A DNA stretch of 64,000 nucleotides from the NCBI GenBank assembly GCA_026545765.1, contig CM048839.1:92656914-92720913 (forward strand), in the 5' to 3' direction. Made by a program: the position numbers and the translations under genes. Of this stretch, positions 21,740-32,696 are shown piece after piece. This stretch comes from Plantago major. Taxonomy: Eukaryota; Streptophyta; Magnoliopsida; Lamiales; Plantaginaceae. The notes below the pieces were generated by a model. It saw only the letters and a program-made list of their open reading frames with translations. It was not told the DNA's origin and did no database searches. The stretch's first letter is position 1. Every line of letters starts with the position of its first letter.

Positions 21740-23137
21740 CTAAAGATGCCCAATCAAATCGCCCAGAGTCTTCTCAAGCCGCCTCTGGGACTGCTCAATA
21801 CTGTCAAACCTCTGGTCGTTCCTTCTCTGATTCTTCTGTGCCTCTGCCAAGAACCTTTCTGACCTCTCCATGTGGTTACGGATCTCCTGATCAGCATTAC
21901 CCTGCACTCTCATAGGCTGAACTTGAGTCTGCTGAGCTGGAACTTGCTGGACCGGAACCTGTTGCTCCTGTGGCCCATTCTCGTAGAAGTTATTTCCATA
22001 ACTCAAGTTGGCACGGTTCGGGTTAAAAGTTTGAATCCTGGGCCCTCCTGCGTTACCACCTTGGTTCCCCCTGTAGTTCCCTTGCTGTCTAGTCTGTACC
22101 CAGTAGACTACCTCTGGAGTCGGGTTCTCATTCATAATCTCAGGAAGCCTACACATGCTGCCACCATGCCCAAAATTGCCGCACAGATTGCACCTTTCAC
22201 TTACATGTGATGCCGGGGCTGAGACATTGCCAAGCATCCTCATCTCCTTGATCTGTTCGGCAAGGTCGCAGGTACTAGGTCCCGGCGCCTCTTCCACCAG
22301 TTTCACCTCTGCTCTCCTGGATCTTCCACGTTTTCCCTTAAGTTGAGAGATAGTGGATAGTTTCTTGAAGGCCTCATTCAAAACTGATGGAGATGCTGTA
22401 ACTATGGTCCCATTAACTGTCATATCCACCATATTCTGCGCCTCCCAGTCCAATCCCTCATAAAACTTGCTGCACAAATCCATGTCACTCATCCTGTGGT
22501 GAGGGCACTGAGAAAGCAGTTTCAGAAACCGTTCCCTAGCCTCGTAGAAGCTCTCATCTCTCATCTTCATAAACTTCTCTATCTGGGTCCGAAGCTGCCT
22601 AGTCTTCTCTGCAGGGTAGAACTTGTTCATAAATGCCCTGTAAAGCTCATCCCAAGTCTGGAAAGACCACCCTCTTTGGTTGAAGCGACTCTTAGCCTTA
22701 TCCTGCATGCACATAGGAAAAACCTTCTTCCTAATCTCCTCATCAGTAACAGTGATCTCCCTAACGGTAAGCGGGATCCTAGCAATCAATGCCTCAAACT
22801 CTTTCATGAACCTGATCACGTCTTCATTAGCCATCCCATAGTACTTGGGTAGGTCATGGAAGTGATAAGCCTTGATCTCCATGTTCCTGGCTTCATTAGA
22901 GAGCACAACAGCTGACCTCCCGGCCTTAATCTCACCAGGTTGCATGTAGGTTCCAAAGGTGATCTCAGGCACCTCAACAATTGGTTGGTTAATCTCTGTG
23001 TTTTCTGCCATTTCGATTGCTGCTAAGTTCTGTCTCCTAAACTGACGAATGTGTCTATCGATCTCGTTCACTGGAGCTTGCAAAGGTGTTCCTTGTGATC
23101 TCCTGCCAAGCATAAACCTGTAGTGAAGTCTACACAA
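21740..23137 (-). CDS. T6 gag, open reading frame
   Basis: An open frame of 465 residues; the likely start is the Met of MLGRRSQGTPLQ near 23113, matching T5. Capsid motifs YHFHDLPKYYGMANEDVIRF, TWDELYRAFMNKFYP and DESFYEARERFLKLLSQCP; zinc knuckle CNLCGNFGHGGSMC; a Gln-rich stretch (QQVPVQQVPAQQTQVQP) and a C-terminal region with LEKTLGDLIGHL. The absence of stops, against three breaks in T5, suggests a younger or selected copy. Expected to assemble a virus-like particle in the cytoplasm. Confidence 0.88.
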   Translation of the reverse strand: MCRLHYRFMLGRRSQGTPLQAPVNEIDRHIRQFRRQNLAAIEMAENTEINQPIVEVPEITFGTYMQPGEIKAGRSAVVLSNEARNMEIKAYHFHDLPKYYGMANEDVIRFMKEFEALIARIPLTVREITVTDEEIRKKVFPMCMQDKAKSRFNQRGWSFQTWDELYRAFMNKFYPAEKTRQLRTQIEKFMKMRDESFYEARERFLKLLSQCPHHRMSDMDLCSKFYEGLDWEAQNMVDMTVNGTIVTASPSVLNEAFKKLSTISQLKGKRGRSRRAEVKLVEEAPGPSTCDLAEQIKEMRMLGNVSAPASHVSERCNLCGNFGHGGSMCRLPEIMNENPTPEVVYWVQTRQQGNYRGNQGGNAGGPRIQTFNPNRANLSYGNNFYENGPQEQQVPVQQVPAQQTQVQPMRVQGNADQEIRNHMERSERFLAEAQKNQRRNDQRFDSIEQSQRRLEKTLGDLIGHL

Positions 23138-23240
23138 TCAAAAACCTCGAAGAATCTTAGTTTCTGTTAGTGTAATAAACAACAGGCTAAAAAACAAACA
23201 AATAAAAATTCGTAATCAACTGCTATAATAGGGAATTGAT

Positions 23241-23262
23241 TCCCCGGCAGCGGCGCCAAATT
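23241..23262 (-). other. T6 primer-binding site
   Basis: Minus strand AATTTGGCGCCGCTGCCGGG directly inside the LTR; Athila type. Confidence 0.85.
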
Positions 23263-24621
23263 TGATATGCTCAAATTACTACTTAGGAAAACAAGTAGGA
23301 AGCAGTTACTGTAAATACAAAATGCTAACCACGAGGTCGTTCGCTAAGGAATCAATTAGGCTACCGCAACGATTGAAAATAAACAGTTACTTGCGAAACA
23401 ATGTTGATTTGTTTGAATTCGAGTATTTCTTAAAACTAGAAAATGAAAATTAACAATGTAGTTGTTTGTAAGAATGAGGTAGGAGGAACACAGTAGTTAC
23501 GATCAAGCAATGCTAATTCGCTCTAGGGATACGTTCATACTGTCACACGGTTGGTGTACAGAAAACTATCAATTCAACCTTTACCAAACGAGTTTCAAGG
23601 TATTTGAACTAGAGTAATCGTGGGTCATCAATCCACGATCCTTAACCAAAACGTTTTAGAGAATTTTGAACGAGAGTATTGAATTGAAGGGTTTTTACGA
23701 AGATCTTTGAACGAGCCTAACCTATATGAACGATTTCGAACCCTAGAAGCAAATACACAAAGCTATCACGCAACTAACATGTTCGGAGTGATTTAGCTAC
23801 TCATAATCGGAGCAAGGATGAAAGAATACAAGATATTGCCCATGTTTAACATAAACAGAATGATAATCGTATGCAAGCTCAAACAATTCGAGAAACAGAG
23901 TAAGAACGAATTGAATAAGATAAAACAATAGAGATTTACCACAGTAACCAGGGATTCGATATCAATCCTTCGATGAATAATCAAAATCAAGCTCCAAGTT
24001 GTTATCAATGTCAAAGTATGGATTTGTCGAGCTTTTTCTATCAACTAGGTTAGATCTAGGGCAAAGTGTGTTTTTTCACAATAGAATGAATATTCCAAGT
24101 AATTTTGTCTTGCTCTAACTAATAGAAAGTAGAAAAACTAAGACTGGGCGAAATAGGAAACAAAATGCACAAAAACGGCGAAAAGAAGAAATGGCGTCGC
24201 CAGTTTGAAAACTGGCATAGCCAGTAATTAAAACTGGCGTCGCCAGTTTGGTCTGCAGACGAAACAGAGATTACTGGCGTACGCCAGTTTGATAACTGGC
24301 ATCGCTAGTTCTTCCAAAATGACTGTTTTGCCCTTTCCACTCCTTTTTGCTCTTTTTGCTCCTTTTAACTTCGATTCTTGGTATTTTGGGCTTCCCGCTC
24401 CACTTCTAGCATCCATACGAAGCATTGGAACTCCATATCTTGTAGATGCATGTAAAATACACCATTTTGCCTTCAATTAGCGCGGTTTAGCCAAATACCT
24501 GCAAAATACACAAAGAACAAAACAAGTAAAAAGACTCTAGGAAAACTACTAAAACTATACTTAATGATAACAAAACGATGGTAAAAAAGACAAGATGAGA
24601 CGGTATAAAACCGACTCATCA
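23263..24621 (-). repeat. T6 5' LTR
   Basis: 1359 bp; minus strand TGATGAGTCGG to GAGCATATCA. Its first 330 bp match the start of the T4 solo LTR. It carries a palindrome array at 24192-24310. Confidence 0.9.
24192..24310. repeat. Palindrome array in T6 LTR
   Basis: Five copies of ACTGGCGTCGCCAGT-like palindromes, one (ACTGGCGTACGCCAGT) perfect over 16 bp. Confidence 0.88.
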
Positions 24622-24711
24622 GTTCCTTAGCGAACGATTCTGTGGTTAGCATTGTCTGTCTACATCAACTGCTTTCTACTTGTTTTCTAAGTAATAATTT
24701 GAGCATATCAG
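24622..24711 (+). repeat. Last 90 bp of T5 3' LTR
   Basis: Nearly identical to the end of the T5 5' LTR (14397-14485), ends GAGCATATCA, and is followed by GGCAC (24712-24716), the match to 13293-13297. Confidence 0.92.
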
Positions 24712-25033
24712 GCACTTTTGTGTCCGAACCACTATAATTCCGGTTTGCTTTATTTACTGCACTGCATCATAACTGCAATTTAAGGTTTCCCAAAAACGTA
24801 AATTCTTTATTCAGTAAGTTGCAGTTTTCGCAGGAAACTTCGAGTGAAACATTGCACGAAAGTTTGCATCTTTCTGTCTATCTTTCAATCATCATTTCAA
24901 AGCAAAGTTAGAAAACCTTTTCAAAGGAATTTTATATTACAATTGGCATCAGAGATTGGTTCACTCGTTTAAAGCATAACAACTTGAGTGCTAAACGATC
25001 ACTAATGGATTTGTTTAGTAATGAAGTTTTTGC
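24712..25033 (+). mobile_element. T3 copia LTR end, primer site and start of internal region
   Basis: The LTR resumes after the T5 duplicate and ends ATATTACA at about 24943. TTGGCATCAGAGATTGG follows as an initiator-Met tRNA primer site (usual form TGGTATCAGAGC). A short gag-like beginning (SAKRSLMDLFSNE) ends abruptly at about 25033, where Athila integrase sequence takes over. Confidence 0.7.
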
Positions 25034-25896
25034 AGGAGGTCTACGAATCCTTATGGAGGGGCATTATGGACCAAGGAAAACCGCCCACAAAGTCCTTGAA
25101 TCAGGATTCTACTGGGAGTCGATCTACAAAGGCGTAGTAACCTTCTGCAAGAGTTGTGACAGGTGCCAGAGAACAGGGAACATAACCAAGAGGGACTAGA
25201 TGCCTATGACTACAATCCTGGTGGCAGAGATCTTCGACGTCTGGGGTATAGACTTCATGGGACCTTTTTCGAAGTCAGATGGGAACGAGTACATAAAACA
25301 TGCCTTTTGAAGGATCGACTGGAACCATGTACAAGCAGGAAGGACTGGTCACATGCCTTGCCGAACTCTCTGTGGGCATGCAGAATAGCATATAAAACAG
25401 TGCTAGGAGCAAGTCCATACAGGATTTTATACGGGAAGACATACCACCTACCTTTTGAAGTAGAGCACATGGCATGGTGGGCCATCAAGACTCTAAACTG
25501 CAATCTGGATGCAAGCGGAAAGAAGAGATTGCTGGATCTCAACGAGCTAATTGAAATCCGGAATCAGGCCTACACCAACTCGAAGATATATAAGGAGAAG
25601 ATAAAGGCCTACCATGATAAACACATTAGGCAAAAAAAAAAAATCGAGGAAGGGCAGGAAGTGTTACTTTACGACTCTCGTCTGAAGTGGTTCCCCGACA
25701 AGTTGAGGAGCAAATGGAAGGACCGTACAAAGTCCTCAAGGTATATCCGTATGGAACGATCCAGTTGCTAGACTACGAGTCAAAGGGGATTTTCAAGGTG
25801 AACAAGCACAGGGTTAAATCCTACATCTCGGGAGATCAACAACATGCCAACCAGACGGAGACGTACAAGTTGGACTTTCCTAAGATTGATGTATAG
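25034..25896 (+). pseudogene. T7 Athila integrase, internally deleted
   Basis: Starts within the zinc-binding region (GHYGPRKTAHKVLESGFYW, FCKSCDRCQRTGNI). A stop at 25199 and a frameshift lead to [18 protein letters not shown], the first catalytic Asp. About 100 residues with the second Asp and the Glu are then missing, and the text resumes at ALPNSLWACRIAYKTVLGAS, YGKTYHLPFEVEHMAWWAI and the C-terminal WKGPYKV-type region. It ends TYKLDFPKIDV at 25896. It cannot be active. The left edge is the junction with T3. Confidence 0.85.
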
Positions 25897-26645
25897 TCGG
25901 GCAACGACTATAAATGAGCGCTTGTTGAAAGGAAACCCAACGGTTTGTAAGTATTTACGTTTATTGCATTTCACGTAGTTTGGAGTTATTGCCATGCAAC
26001 ACAAAGATAAGGAGGCAATATTAGAATGTTTTTCCTTCCTTACTCTCCTTAATCTCTTGATTCAATTATATATGCTGTTTTAGAAGTCTTTCATGCAATG
26101 AGTGGGTCTGCTTAGTTAAAGAGGGATTCTGGGAATAAGTAAACTCTGTGAAACTAACAGGTTTGGGGGAGGAGAAGTAGAAGGAAGTTGTGGTTTCTTT
26201 GTTTTATTGTGTTTTCTCTCTCTCTCTAAAAAAAGAGAAAAAATGAAGAAAAAGAAGTACCGAAAAAATCAAGGTACCAAAAAAAGAAGAAGAAAGAAGT
26301 ACCATAAAAAGCAATGGTACTAAAAGTCTCGGAGTGGATCTATGGTCCTTGTGATCACCGTTTTCGTGTTGGGCATGTTACAGATACTACCCACATACCG
26401 GCGTGGCCCTTAAAGCTACATGTCCGTGAGGTTTGATGGCATGTATACCAAACCAGCATGCACAAAAGTGCGGAATTCGGTAAAATAGACACTACCAAAA
26501 AATGGAGAGACTAAAAGAGCCCAATGATGGCCATCAAAAAACATACGGGTCGAAACGACTGCAAAAAAATAGTATGTAAAAGAGAGAGAGAGAGGAACAT
26601 CAGACTTTATTATTTTGAGAAGGTGGAGAAGAAGGGATAAAATTT
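25897..26645 (+). other. T7 3' non-coding region
   Basis: Contains GTTTGGGGGAGGAG (about 26162), repeated AAGAAGTACC words, the ACATACCGGCGTGGC block shared with T5 (26390), and an AGAGAGAGAG run followed by GAGAAGGTGGAGAAGAAGGG, a possible polypurine tract just before the LTR. Confidence 0.6.
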
Positions 26646-28444
26646 TGACAGGGTAGGATTCATAAGGAGCATGGAAGACCTATATCTAAGCATTTAGCCT
26701 TACTTATGCATATCTTACCTTAATCCTTTTTCAAGCCTAATCTCTGATTGCCTCAGAAGTCCGTGTATACGGTGAATTACTTTTTGAAGGGAAGCATGAG
26801 TCGCATGCCGTAAGGTTCTTATGTGAATTATGATTGATCATGTTACTTGAGAACCCGACGATGCAGATCGATGTTCATTTTTGTCAGTTGGTTTCATGAT
26901 CTCCGATATCTGACTAAGTTGCTAAATGAGGTTGAATATGAAAAATCATCTTTGTGAAAGTTTTAAATCGGGAAAGTTTGCATGTTTTATGTAGGTCATG
27001 ATCGCGTTATTTAGGAATTGCACGATTTCAGGCACCAAAACGACATAATTGTGTCAAATCGAGAAAGTTAAGAAACTACGTAGAATTGGCCGATGCACGG
27101 AGTTCGAGGTGTCGAAACATGTCATGTGACCAGCCAGTGCGAAGATAATTGAAGATGCTACAACTTTGTAAGATAACTTTTCAAGGAAACGAAGTTAAAA
27201 AGCCCGAAATTGAAGAACCAAGCAAACATATTCAAAGCTGGAGGAATCGCACTCTGCGGTCACCTGTGGACCGCAGAAGGGGCATCAGCAGTCCCCTGTG
27301 GACCGCAGTCAAGCATCTATTTTGTGTTCAGTCTGTTTTCTGGCCTGTCAGGCTAGGGCTCGTCTTCCTAAACCTTCCTTATACACAAATGGCGGTTGGA
27401 GCTCGGAATTTCAACAATAAATAAGACCATTGGGGTCTCATAATCAAGAGAGAACAGAACGGAAGGGTTCCGAATAGTAGAACGGAACATTAGGGTTCCG
27501 TAGCACCAAAGAAGCTCTCCTGAGAGAGAACCAGTCCTCGGGGAAGTGAAACCCCAAAACCCTAGCCGTCAGCAAGCAATCAAGAAGACTTCAAGCTAAG
27601 ACATCCGAAGAAAGCCATCAAGATCGATCACCACTCGAAGAGATCAAAGAAGAGGAATCCGAGGGCCGACACTCGCCATCTTCTTCCGGTTTAGTTAGTT
27701 CAAACATGATTTCAATTTAGTTTACAGTTTATTTACTTTCAGTTATGTCAGGCTAATTTACCTTTGTAAGGGTTAGCCAGGATCTTTGATTATTTGGTTT
27801 ATATATGATGGAATAGTTTTAGCATCAATGTTGGTTATGCGATTTTTATTCATACCTGTGTTGTTTGAGGAAAGTTGCTTTGTTTGTTTATGTTTTTCGC
27901 GAGACATGAGTATTCATTGCACTAGATTAGGAGATGTCAGTTGTGTCTATAAGTTGATATTCTGCCTGAGGTTTGTTGTTGAGCTAGCCACTGGTGTCAG
28001 CTTTGAGCTAGACGATAGTCTAAATGGGGTATCTTTATTGACTGCGTCTTGGTATAAGATATGTGACTGGTATGATTCTTCAGCCGTAACTATCGCTATC
28101 TGTTATTCCTGACATAAGCCGTTTATCAAAGTGAAGGTTAACGCTTACATGCTTTTCTCTATAAGTTCTTAGTTCGTCAATTCTCTTTATAATTATTTTC
28201 CGGCTTACGTGTTTATTTTACTTATTCAAAAATACCAAAAATCTATTTTTTATTTTATATTGAAAATCAACCATTAAATATTCTATTTCAATCGAGCGTT
28301 ATTCCCGAGAGAACGACATCTTGAGTTAACTTACCGCTATAAACTGTGTGTAAGTGAGCTTCTGGCAATTATAAATTTAATCTTTTGATTGTATTTAGAG
28401 ATTGCAGTCTCTACAGCAAAATCAAAATCTCTGAGTACACATCA
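26646..28444 (+). repeat. T7 3' LTR (left edge uncertain)
   Basis: The right end GAGTACACATCA is clear by analogy to other Athila LTRs. The left end is set at the first TG after the purine-rich stretch but could be up to 300 bp further right. It contains a pair of CTGCGGTC..GACCGCAG palindromes at 27253-27310. Confidence 0.5.
27253..27310. repeat. Palindromes in T7 LTR
   Basis: CTGCGGTC, 7-bp spacer, GACCGCAG, then a second CCTGTGGACCGCAG. This is the same theme as the arrays in T4, T5, T6 and T12 but with another sequence. Confidence 0.6.
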
Positions 28445-29598
28445 GGTTTCTTTCAATTTGGCCCATATATTGTATTCTTTACGATTTACCATTCTTAATA
28501 ATTTTTAGGATAAATGTTTCGCTGTAGGGACCATAAAGAAGAAATTTAGAAACTTAAGAGACGGCCTTTCGAGAATATATTTATGTCTAGAGAATTGAGT
28601 TATAAATAGGTTGTTTAGTCATAATATAAACTCATATTCATGAACTTAGATGTAATTGATTTTTATCGCATTGGACTTGCGTGTTATTATTTATTCAATG
28701 GGTGACCAACTATAATAAGACTGTCTAAGAGGGGTACTGGATGTAATTCATCCAATTTAAGGAAAAACAAATAAGGAACCCTCATGATATTGAGCCATGC
28801 ACGACAGGACTCCTCACATTGTGCATTCGACCCTGGTTAAAAAGATAATACACCTTATTGTAATTCTCAATATAGACATCAATTACAATACTAGATAAAA
28901 TTACGTGTAAAAATGTTAACATCAAGTACATATGTTTGTATACAATATTTAAAACTTCGAAAGTTGATGTTTATTATATTGAGTCGACAACGATGAATGT
29001 TTTTCAGATTGTAATGATGGAAATATTGTCGTTGGCTGACTTATTACACAACAGGAACTGGATATAGTGTGGGAAATCCTATTGAATTACTTAAGTTTGT
29101 AATAACCCTTTTTTATTTTAATCATTATATTTATTTTATTTTATTTTATATTATAATAATTATTCCGTTTAGTAAATGTATTGGTATTAATATTATTGTT
29201 CTAAAGGGAGAACAAAGAATCATTTATCAAAATTTGTCATCATTTTAGGTTCTTATATTCGTAATTTTAAGTCTTTTTTGCTTTTAATTCCTTATGTTTT
29301 ATCAAGGTTTGTTACATGGTGGATGTTTTTTCATTTTGTAGAAGAACAAAGGATCCTAGACGTACGAAGAAAGCAGATTAAAAGAAGCCAAACGCCTACA
29401 AAGTTGTAAAAACGAATCGAAAAGTTTACTTAAAAATTCCTTCAAACATCACTAACATATCATTAACTTTGTAGCTACAAGACGAAGATAATTTGGCAAA
29501 TGATTGTTTCATTTAATTCATAAATAAAGAAAAATAAAAACATGACCCGGGCTATCAGATCATGTAACTTGTACTTGAATAGTAATTATGCTACCAAA
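28445..29598. other. AT-rich sequence, no gene seen
   Basis: No open frame with a recognisable domain and no LTR terminus. Possibly old non-coding or decayed repeat DNA. Confidence 0.5.
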
Positions 29599-29856
29599 CT
29601 ATTTGGTACCAGATCTAGATGCACCTTTTTTAGTACCAATCTTTGAGTCTCTGATTTCCATTTTCTGATCGTGAGATGGCAAAACAGTCACCTCTCCGGT
29701 GACTGGGTTTGTGAGGACTACGCTGATCTCTACACCATCTTTTGTACGCATTTCATGCACGTCCTTCATAATGTCTTCTTTCAGTTTTTCAAACATGTGT
29801 TCACGCTCTTTGTCATCTTCAATGAATGAAAGCTTGGCTTTCTTGCCTGATGTTTT
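29599..29856 (-). pseudogene. Degenerate type-I MADS-box-like gene fragment
   Basis: The open frame on the minus strand reads GKKAKLSFIEDDKEREHMFE, then KLKEDIMKDVHEMRTKDGVE, then ISVVLTNPVTGEVTVLPS, and stops at 29599. Spacing and residues follow a type-I (Mgamma, AGL80-like) MADS box: K-K-x-K-L..I, the R..F.K.K..I.K.V.E segment, then a beta-strand and a WPS/LPS end. Many DNA-contacting Lys/Arg positions are Glu or Asp here. No ATG stands where the family starts (the codons read ACA TCA GGC); the first Met is in HMFEK (29796). A TATA box lies about 50 bp upstream. These genes are normally intronless. It could also be an unrelated small gene. Confidence 0.45.
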
Positions 29857-29895
29857 CTAGCTTGATGATGTGATAAAAGCAATGAGGATGTGAGG

Positions 29896-29910
29896 ACATA
29901 TATATACACA
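29896..29910 (-). promoter_or_regulatory. TATA box upstream of the MADS-like fragment
   Basis: Minus strand TGTGTATATATATGT, about 50 bp before the open frame; spacing suits a short 5' UTR. Confidence 0.5.
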
Positions 29911-30344
29911 TGCGCTCTCATGTGATGAATTATGCTTCCCAATTCTATCCATATAGTCAACAATATATATTGCAAATCTCTTTACTTGCGAATAAATATA
30001 CTTGCCGATTTGTTATGCAATTACCTATATTTTCATAAATTATGTGTCATCTTTTATGTTTTTATGGTCATGATTTTCTATATAATTCAAAGTGATGACT
30101 TAGTCACAAAACTCTTAAAAGAAATCGTAAGCACAATTTATAATTATTTTACGATTCACTTAACTTAAAGAAAAATGATCCTATAACAAGTTGAGATAGT
30201 AATAATGTTACTGAAGTGTCCTATTTCACCAAATGTGCTATTCTATACTAAGTAACTATAATAATGCACTTTCCTCATTCAAAGGGAAATAATATGTGCA
30301 TTGTTAAGTAAAATGAGGGTATAATATGTATTTAGACTAGTTGA
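29911..30344. other. AT-rich upstream region, nothing recognised
   Basis: Low-complexity A/T sequence; no ORF or repeat assignable. Confidence 0.5.
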
Positions 30345-30420
30345 AAACAGGGCCACCTTAAGGTTTTGGGGCCCTTGTATGAATTTTATGGTTTTAAATC
30401 ATAAAAATCAATATTGTAAT
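30345..30420 (+). mobile_element. Possible hAT-type transposon end
   Basis: CAGGGCCACCTTAAGGTTTT followed by GGGGCCC resembles the CAGGGCCGGCC..TTTTGGGGGCCC terminal sequence common in plant hAT-like elements. The other end and the 8-bp duplicate were not found. Confidence 0.35.
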
Positions 30421-31140
30421 AATATTTCTAATTACAAATAGCAAATTATAAAATGAAAAAAATTATTTTAAAATGAAGTGATGAACTTAAAACCTAATAT
30501 GATTTTGTGTTATCAATTTTATATGTACTAATTAAAAAAATAAGTCCACCTAAATACAATTAATTTTATAAGTAAAATGTTTAAGACTTACATAAGGATA
30601 CGAAAAAAAAATCTTGAACACTTACTATTCATAACATAGTAATAATTCAATTTACTAAGAAAGTATTAATACGATTTTTAATGATTAGTGTAAAGATAGT
30701 AAAAATTAATAAGAAAAAAAAACAAGAAAATGGAAGGCTAAGGGTCGATCCCTGGCCATTAACATAGAATCAACCTTCATCGGCATTATCCATCCACTCG
30801 GACAAACAACTATTTTGGTAAATCTCACAGGTAAAACTGTCTATATAGTCTATAAATATACCAAACCTTCTATATAGACTACTCTCATCCAAGCCACCAC
30901 TTGAACAATTACATCCAAATCCATTAATAAGTTATTTCTGTTGACAAGCTTATAAGTTGAACCAATTTATTCAAAAACCTAATATGTCCTTATTACTATC
31001 TTTAACCTTTTCAGGAAGATGGAAAAGATGTTATCAACTAAGTCAATATGTAAAAAAATCTTCTCTCTAGCTATCTTGCTTCTCTCTCCCCAACTTAATT
31101 ATCTTCCAGCCGCTCTCACTTTGTTCCGCCTTCCCCCAGC
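30421..31140. other. AT-rich flank of T8, no gene
   Basis: No coding potential. The sequence is old and unassigned up to the T8 LTR start. Confidence 0.5.
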
Positions 31141-32077
31141 TGTTGAGGGGTGAATCCTCAACACCTACTAAGTTTTTACTAAGTCCTTGTTCTAACCCTG
31201 TAATTCATTCTAGTCCACTTGGTAAGGTCTGAAGATCTTCTTGAGCGACTCCTGATAAGGAACTGCGCAAAGGCTAGTTGGGGTCTTAGAACGGTAAACC
31301 CGGTTTGCTTAGGGTCAAACCGGATAAAGACTTTACTTGAGAGAGATTGAGTGTCTACTCTGTCAAAGTGTTCATTCAAGTCTGATTATGGGGAATAGTG
31401 ACTTACTATAGCATGGGGATCTGTGTCATATTTATAGGTTTCTTTCTTAAATGGAGGGACGCACGAGATCATGCCAAGTGTATGCTTCACAATATGCCAC
31501 AAATGCCTTATTAGGCCCAAGGCCCATTAGGTTGGTTTGACACATGTGCCTTCTTGGGCCTTTAGGGGCATAGTGGACATCTTAGCACCCTTGTCGAACC
31601 TTCAGCTCTCACGGAGAAGAGTTTTGGACTGAGGACTAGGTGTACAGTCCGGACTAGAGTTAACTCTTGCTTCCGTAGGATTGTCTTAATCCCACTTATA
31701 TGTTGATGTCCCTTGTCGAGTTCCGGTTCAGATCGAGCTTTGTAGCTTTGTACACTTGGTATTCAGTGACAAGGCATCCGACCCGGAGGTCGTCCGATCC
31801 TAGACTACTATCAGGCATTTGGGTCCTCTTCACCTGTATGTGTACTGGGTAAGAGATGGACGTTTAGTAAGGCGGGTTGGACTAGTAGGTTCTAGACTAT
31901 TAGTTGCCTTGCCCATAGTCCCTAGCCTTTAATATGTTTGAGGCCCGAGCCTACTAAACAGTGGAGTCGGGCCACTGGGGTCGGGCCTCTTGTATATATA
32001 GCGTTTAAGATACTAATTCTCCTTAGGATTCGCCTTTAGAGTGTCCTAAACGAATTGGACATATTTCCGTATCAACA
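31141..32077 (-). repeat. T8: Tat-type 3' LTR
   Basis: 937 bp, TGTTGAGGGG to CCGTATCAACA on the plus strand, clearly related to the T1 LTR by its ends and by TTGAGAGAGATTGAGTGTCT. The next bases (TATGTCCCCCTAG) are a polypurine tract on the minus strand, so this is the 3' LTR of a minus-strand element whose body runs right. No 5-bp duplicate is expected at its inner edge, and none is seen. Confidence 0.85.
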
Positions 32078-32091
32078 TATGTCCCCCTAGT
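32078..32091 (-). other. T8 polypurine tract
   Basis: Minus strand CTAGGGGGACATA directly before the LTR: the plus-strand primer site. Confidence 0.7.
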
Positions 32092-32231
32092 TTTCAAGTA
32101 TCTTTGTAGAAGATAGTTGTGGAACTATATTTTAAGATGAGAGGAATCTTTGTTGTGTGTCCGATCCGTTCGTCGAAAAAAAATCTTTTGTAGTCCGTTG
32201 CCTTAATGGGAAAAATACTTGATGCCTTTTC

Positions 32232-32290
<59 letters not shown>

Positions 32291-32696
32291 CAATTTTCTC
32301 ACAGTCCGAGACTGTATGTCTCAGACTGTAGGGAAAGAGGTATGTGTAAGCGAGATTGGGTGTGGCATCAATGGAGTATTTTGGACCAATGATGGTCCGC
32401 TAGCTACTGGTGTAGTAGGGAAGGTCCGTATTGTGATATTTCACGGGTGGGATTGATGAACTGATTTGATCTTGTGGGCTTGGAAATATATTAATGGGCT
32501 GGGCTTTGTCGTGTCCATCCGGCCCATTAATTTTCTTGTAGTGGGAAACCCATCTCTTGAAGAGGTTTTTTCTTATCATCAATTGGGTATATTGGGTTAA
32601 CTGGTCATTTCACCAAGTGGTTTAATGTACACCGTTGGATGAATTTCGATCTACGATTGAGATTGAATCCTAGAGTGATGTGACAGTTGGGCTTCC
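32092..32696 (-). other. T8 3' internal region, interrupted by T9
   Basis: Non-coding. It holds a (TC)27 run and plus-strand promoter-like wording (ACCGTTGGATGAATTTC) near 32632, which may belong to the antisense gene seen in T1-type elements. Confidence 0.55.
32235..32288. repeat. (TC)27 microsatellite
   Basis: 54 bp of uninterrupted TC. Confidence 0.98.

Larger units (their letters stand above)
20143..24621 (-). mobile_element. T6: Athila-like gag-protease element, minus strand, 3' LTR lost
   Basis: Minus-strand order: 5' LTR (23263-24621), primer site, open gag, a rearranged insert, protease, then 3' non-coding sequence running into T5. It inserted into T5's 3' LTR 90 bp from its end; GTTCC (24622-24626) is the likely right duplicate. 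Like T5 it has no RT or integrase, so it would depend on enzymes from another element. Confidence 0.8.

Noticed and set aside
22496..22852. 118-residue plus-strand ORF
   Set aside because: Antisense shadow of T6 gag.
27786..28112. 108-residue plus-strand ORF in the T7 LTR
   Set aside because: Lies entirely inside the LTR, without domain or conserved start; chance ORF.
29781..29975. 64-residue hydrophobic minus-strand ORF upstream of the MADS-like fragment
   Set aside because: It covers the TATA box and leader; composition reflects AT-rich promoter DNA.
31141..32077. T8 as a solo LTR
   Set aside because: The two flanking pentamers do not match and a polypurine tract stands at the inner edge, so it is the 3' LTR of a longer element.
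32094..32291. Minus-strand ORF with an Arg-Glu repeat
   Set aside because: It is the TC microsatellite read in reverse.
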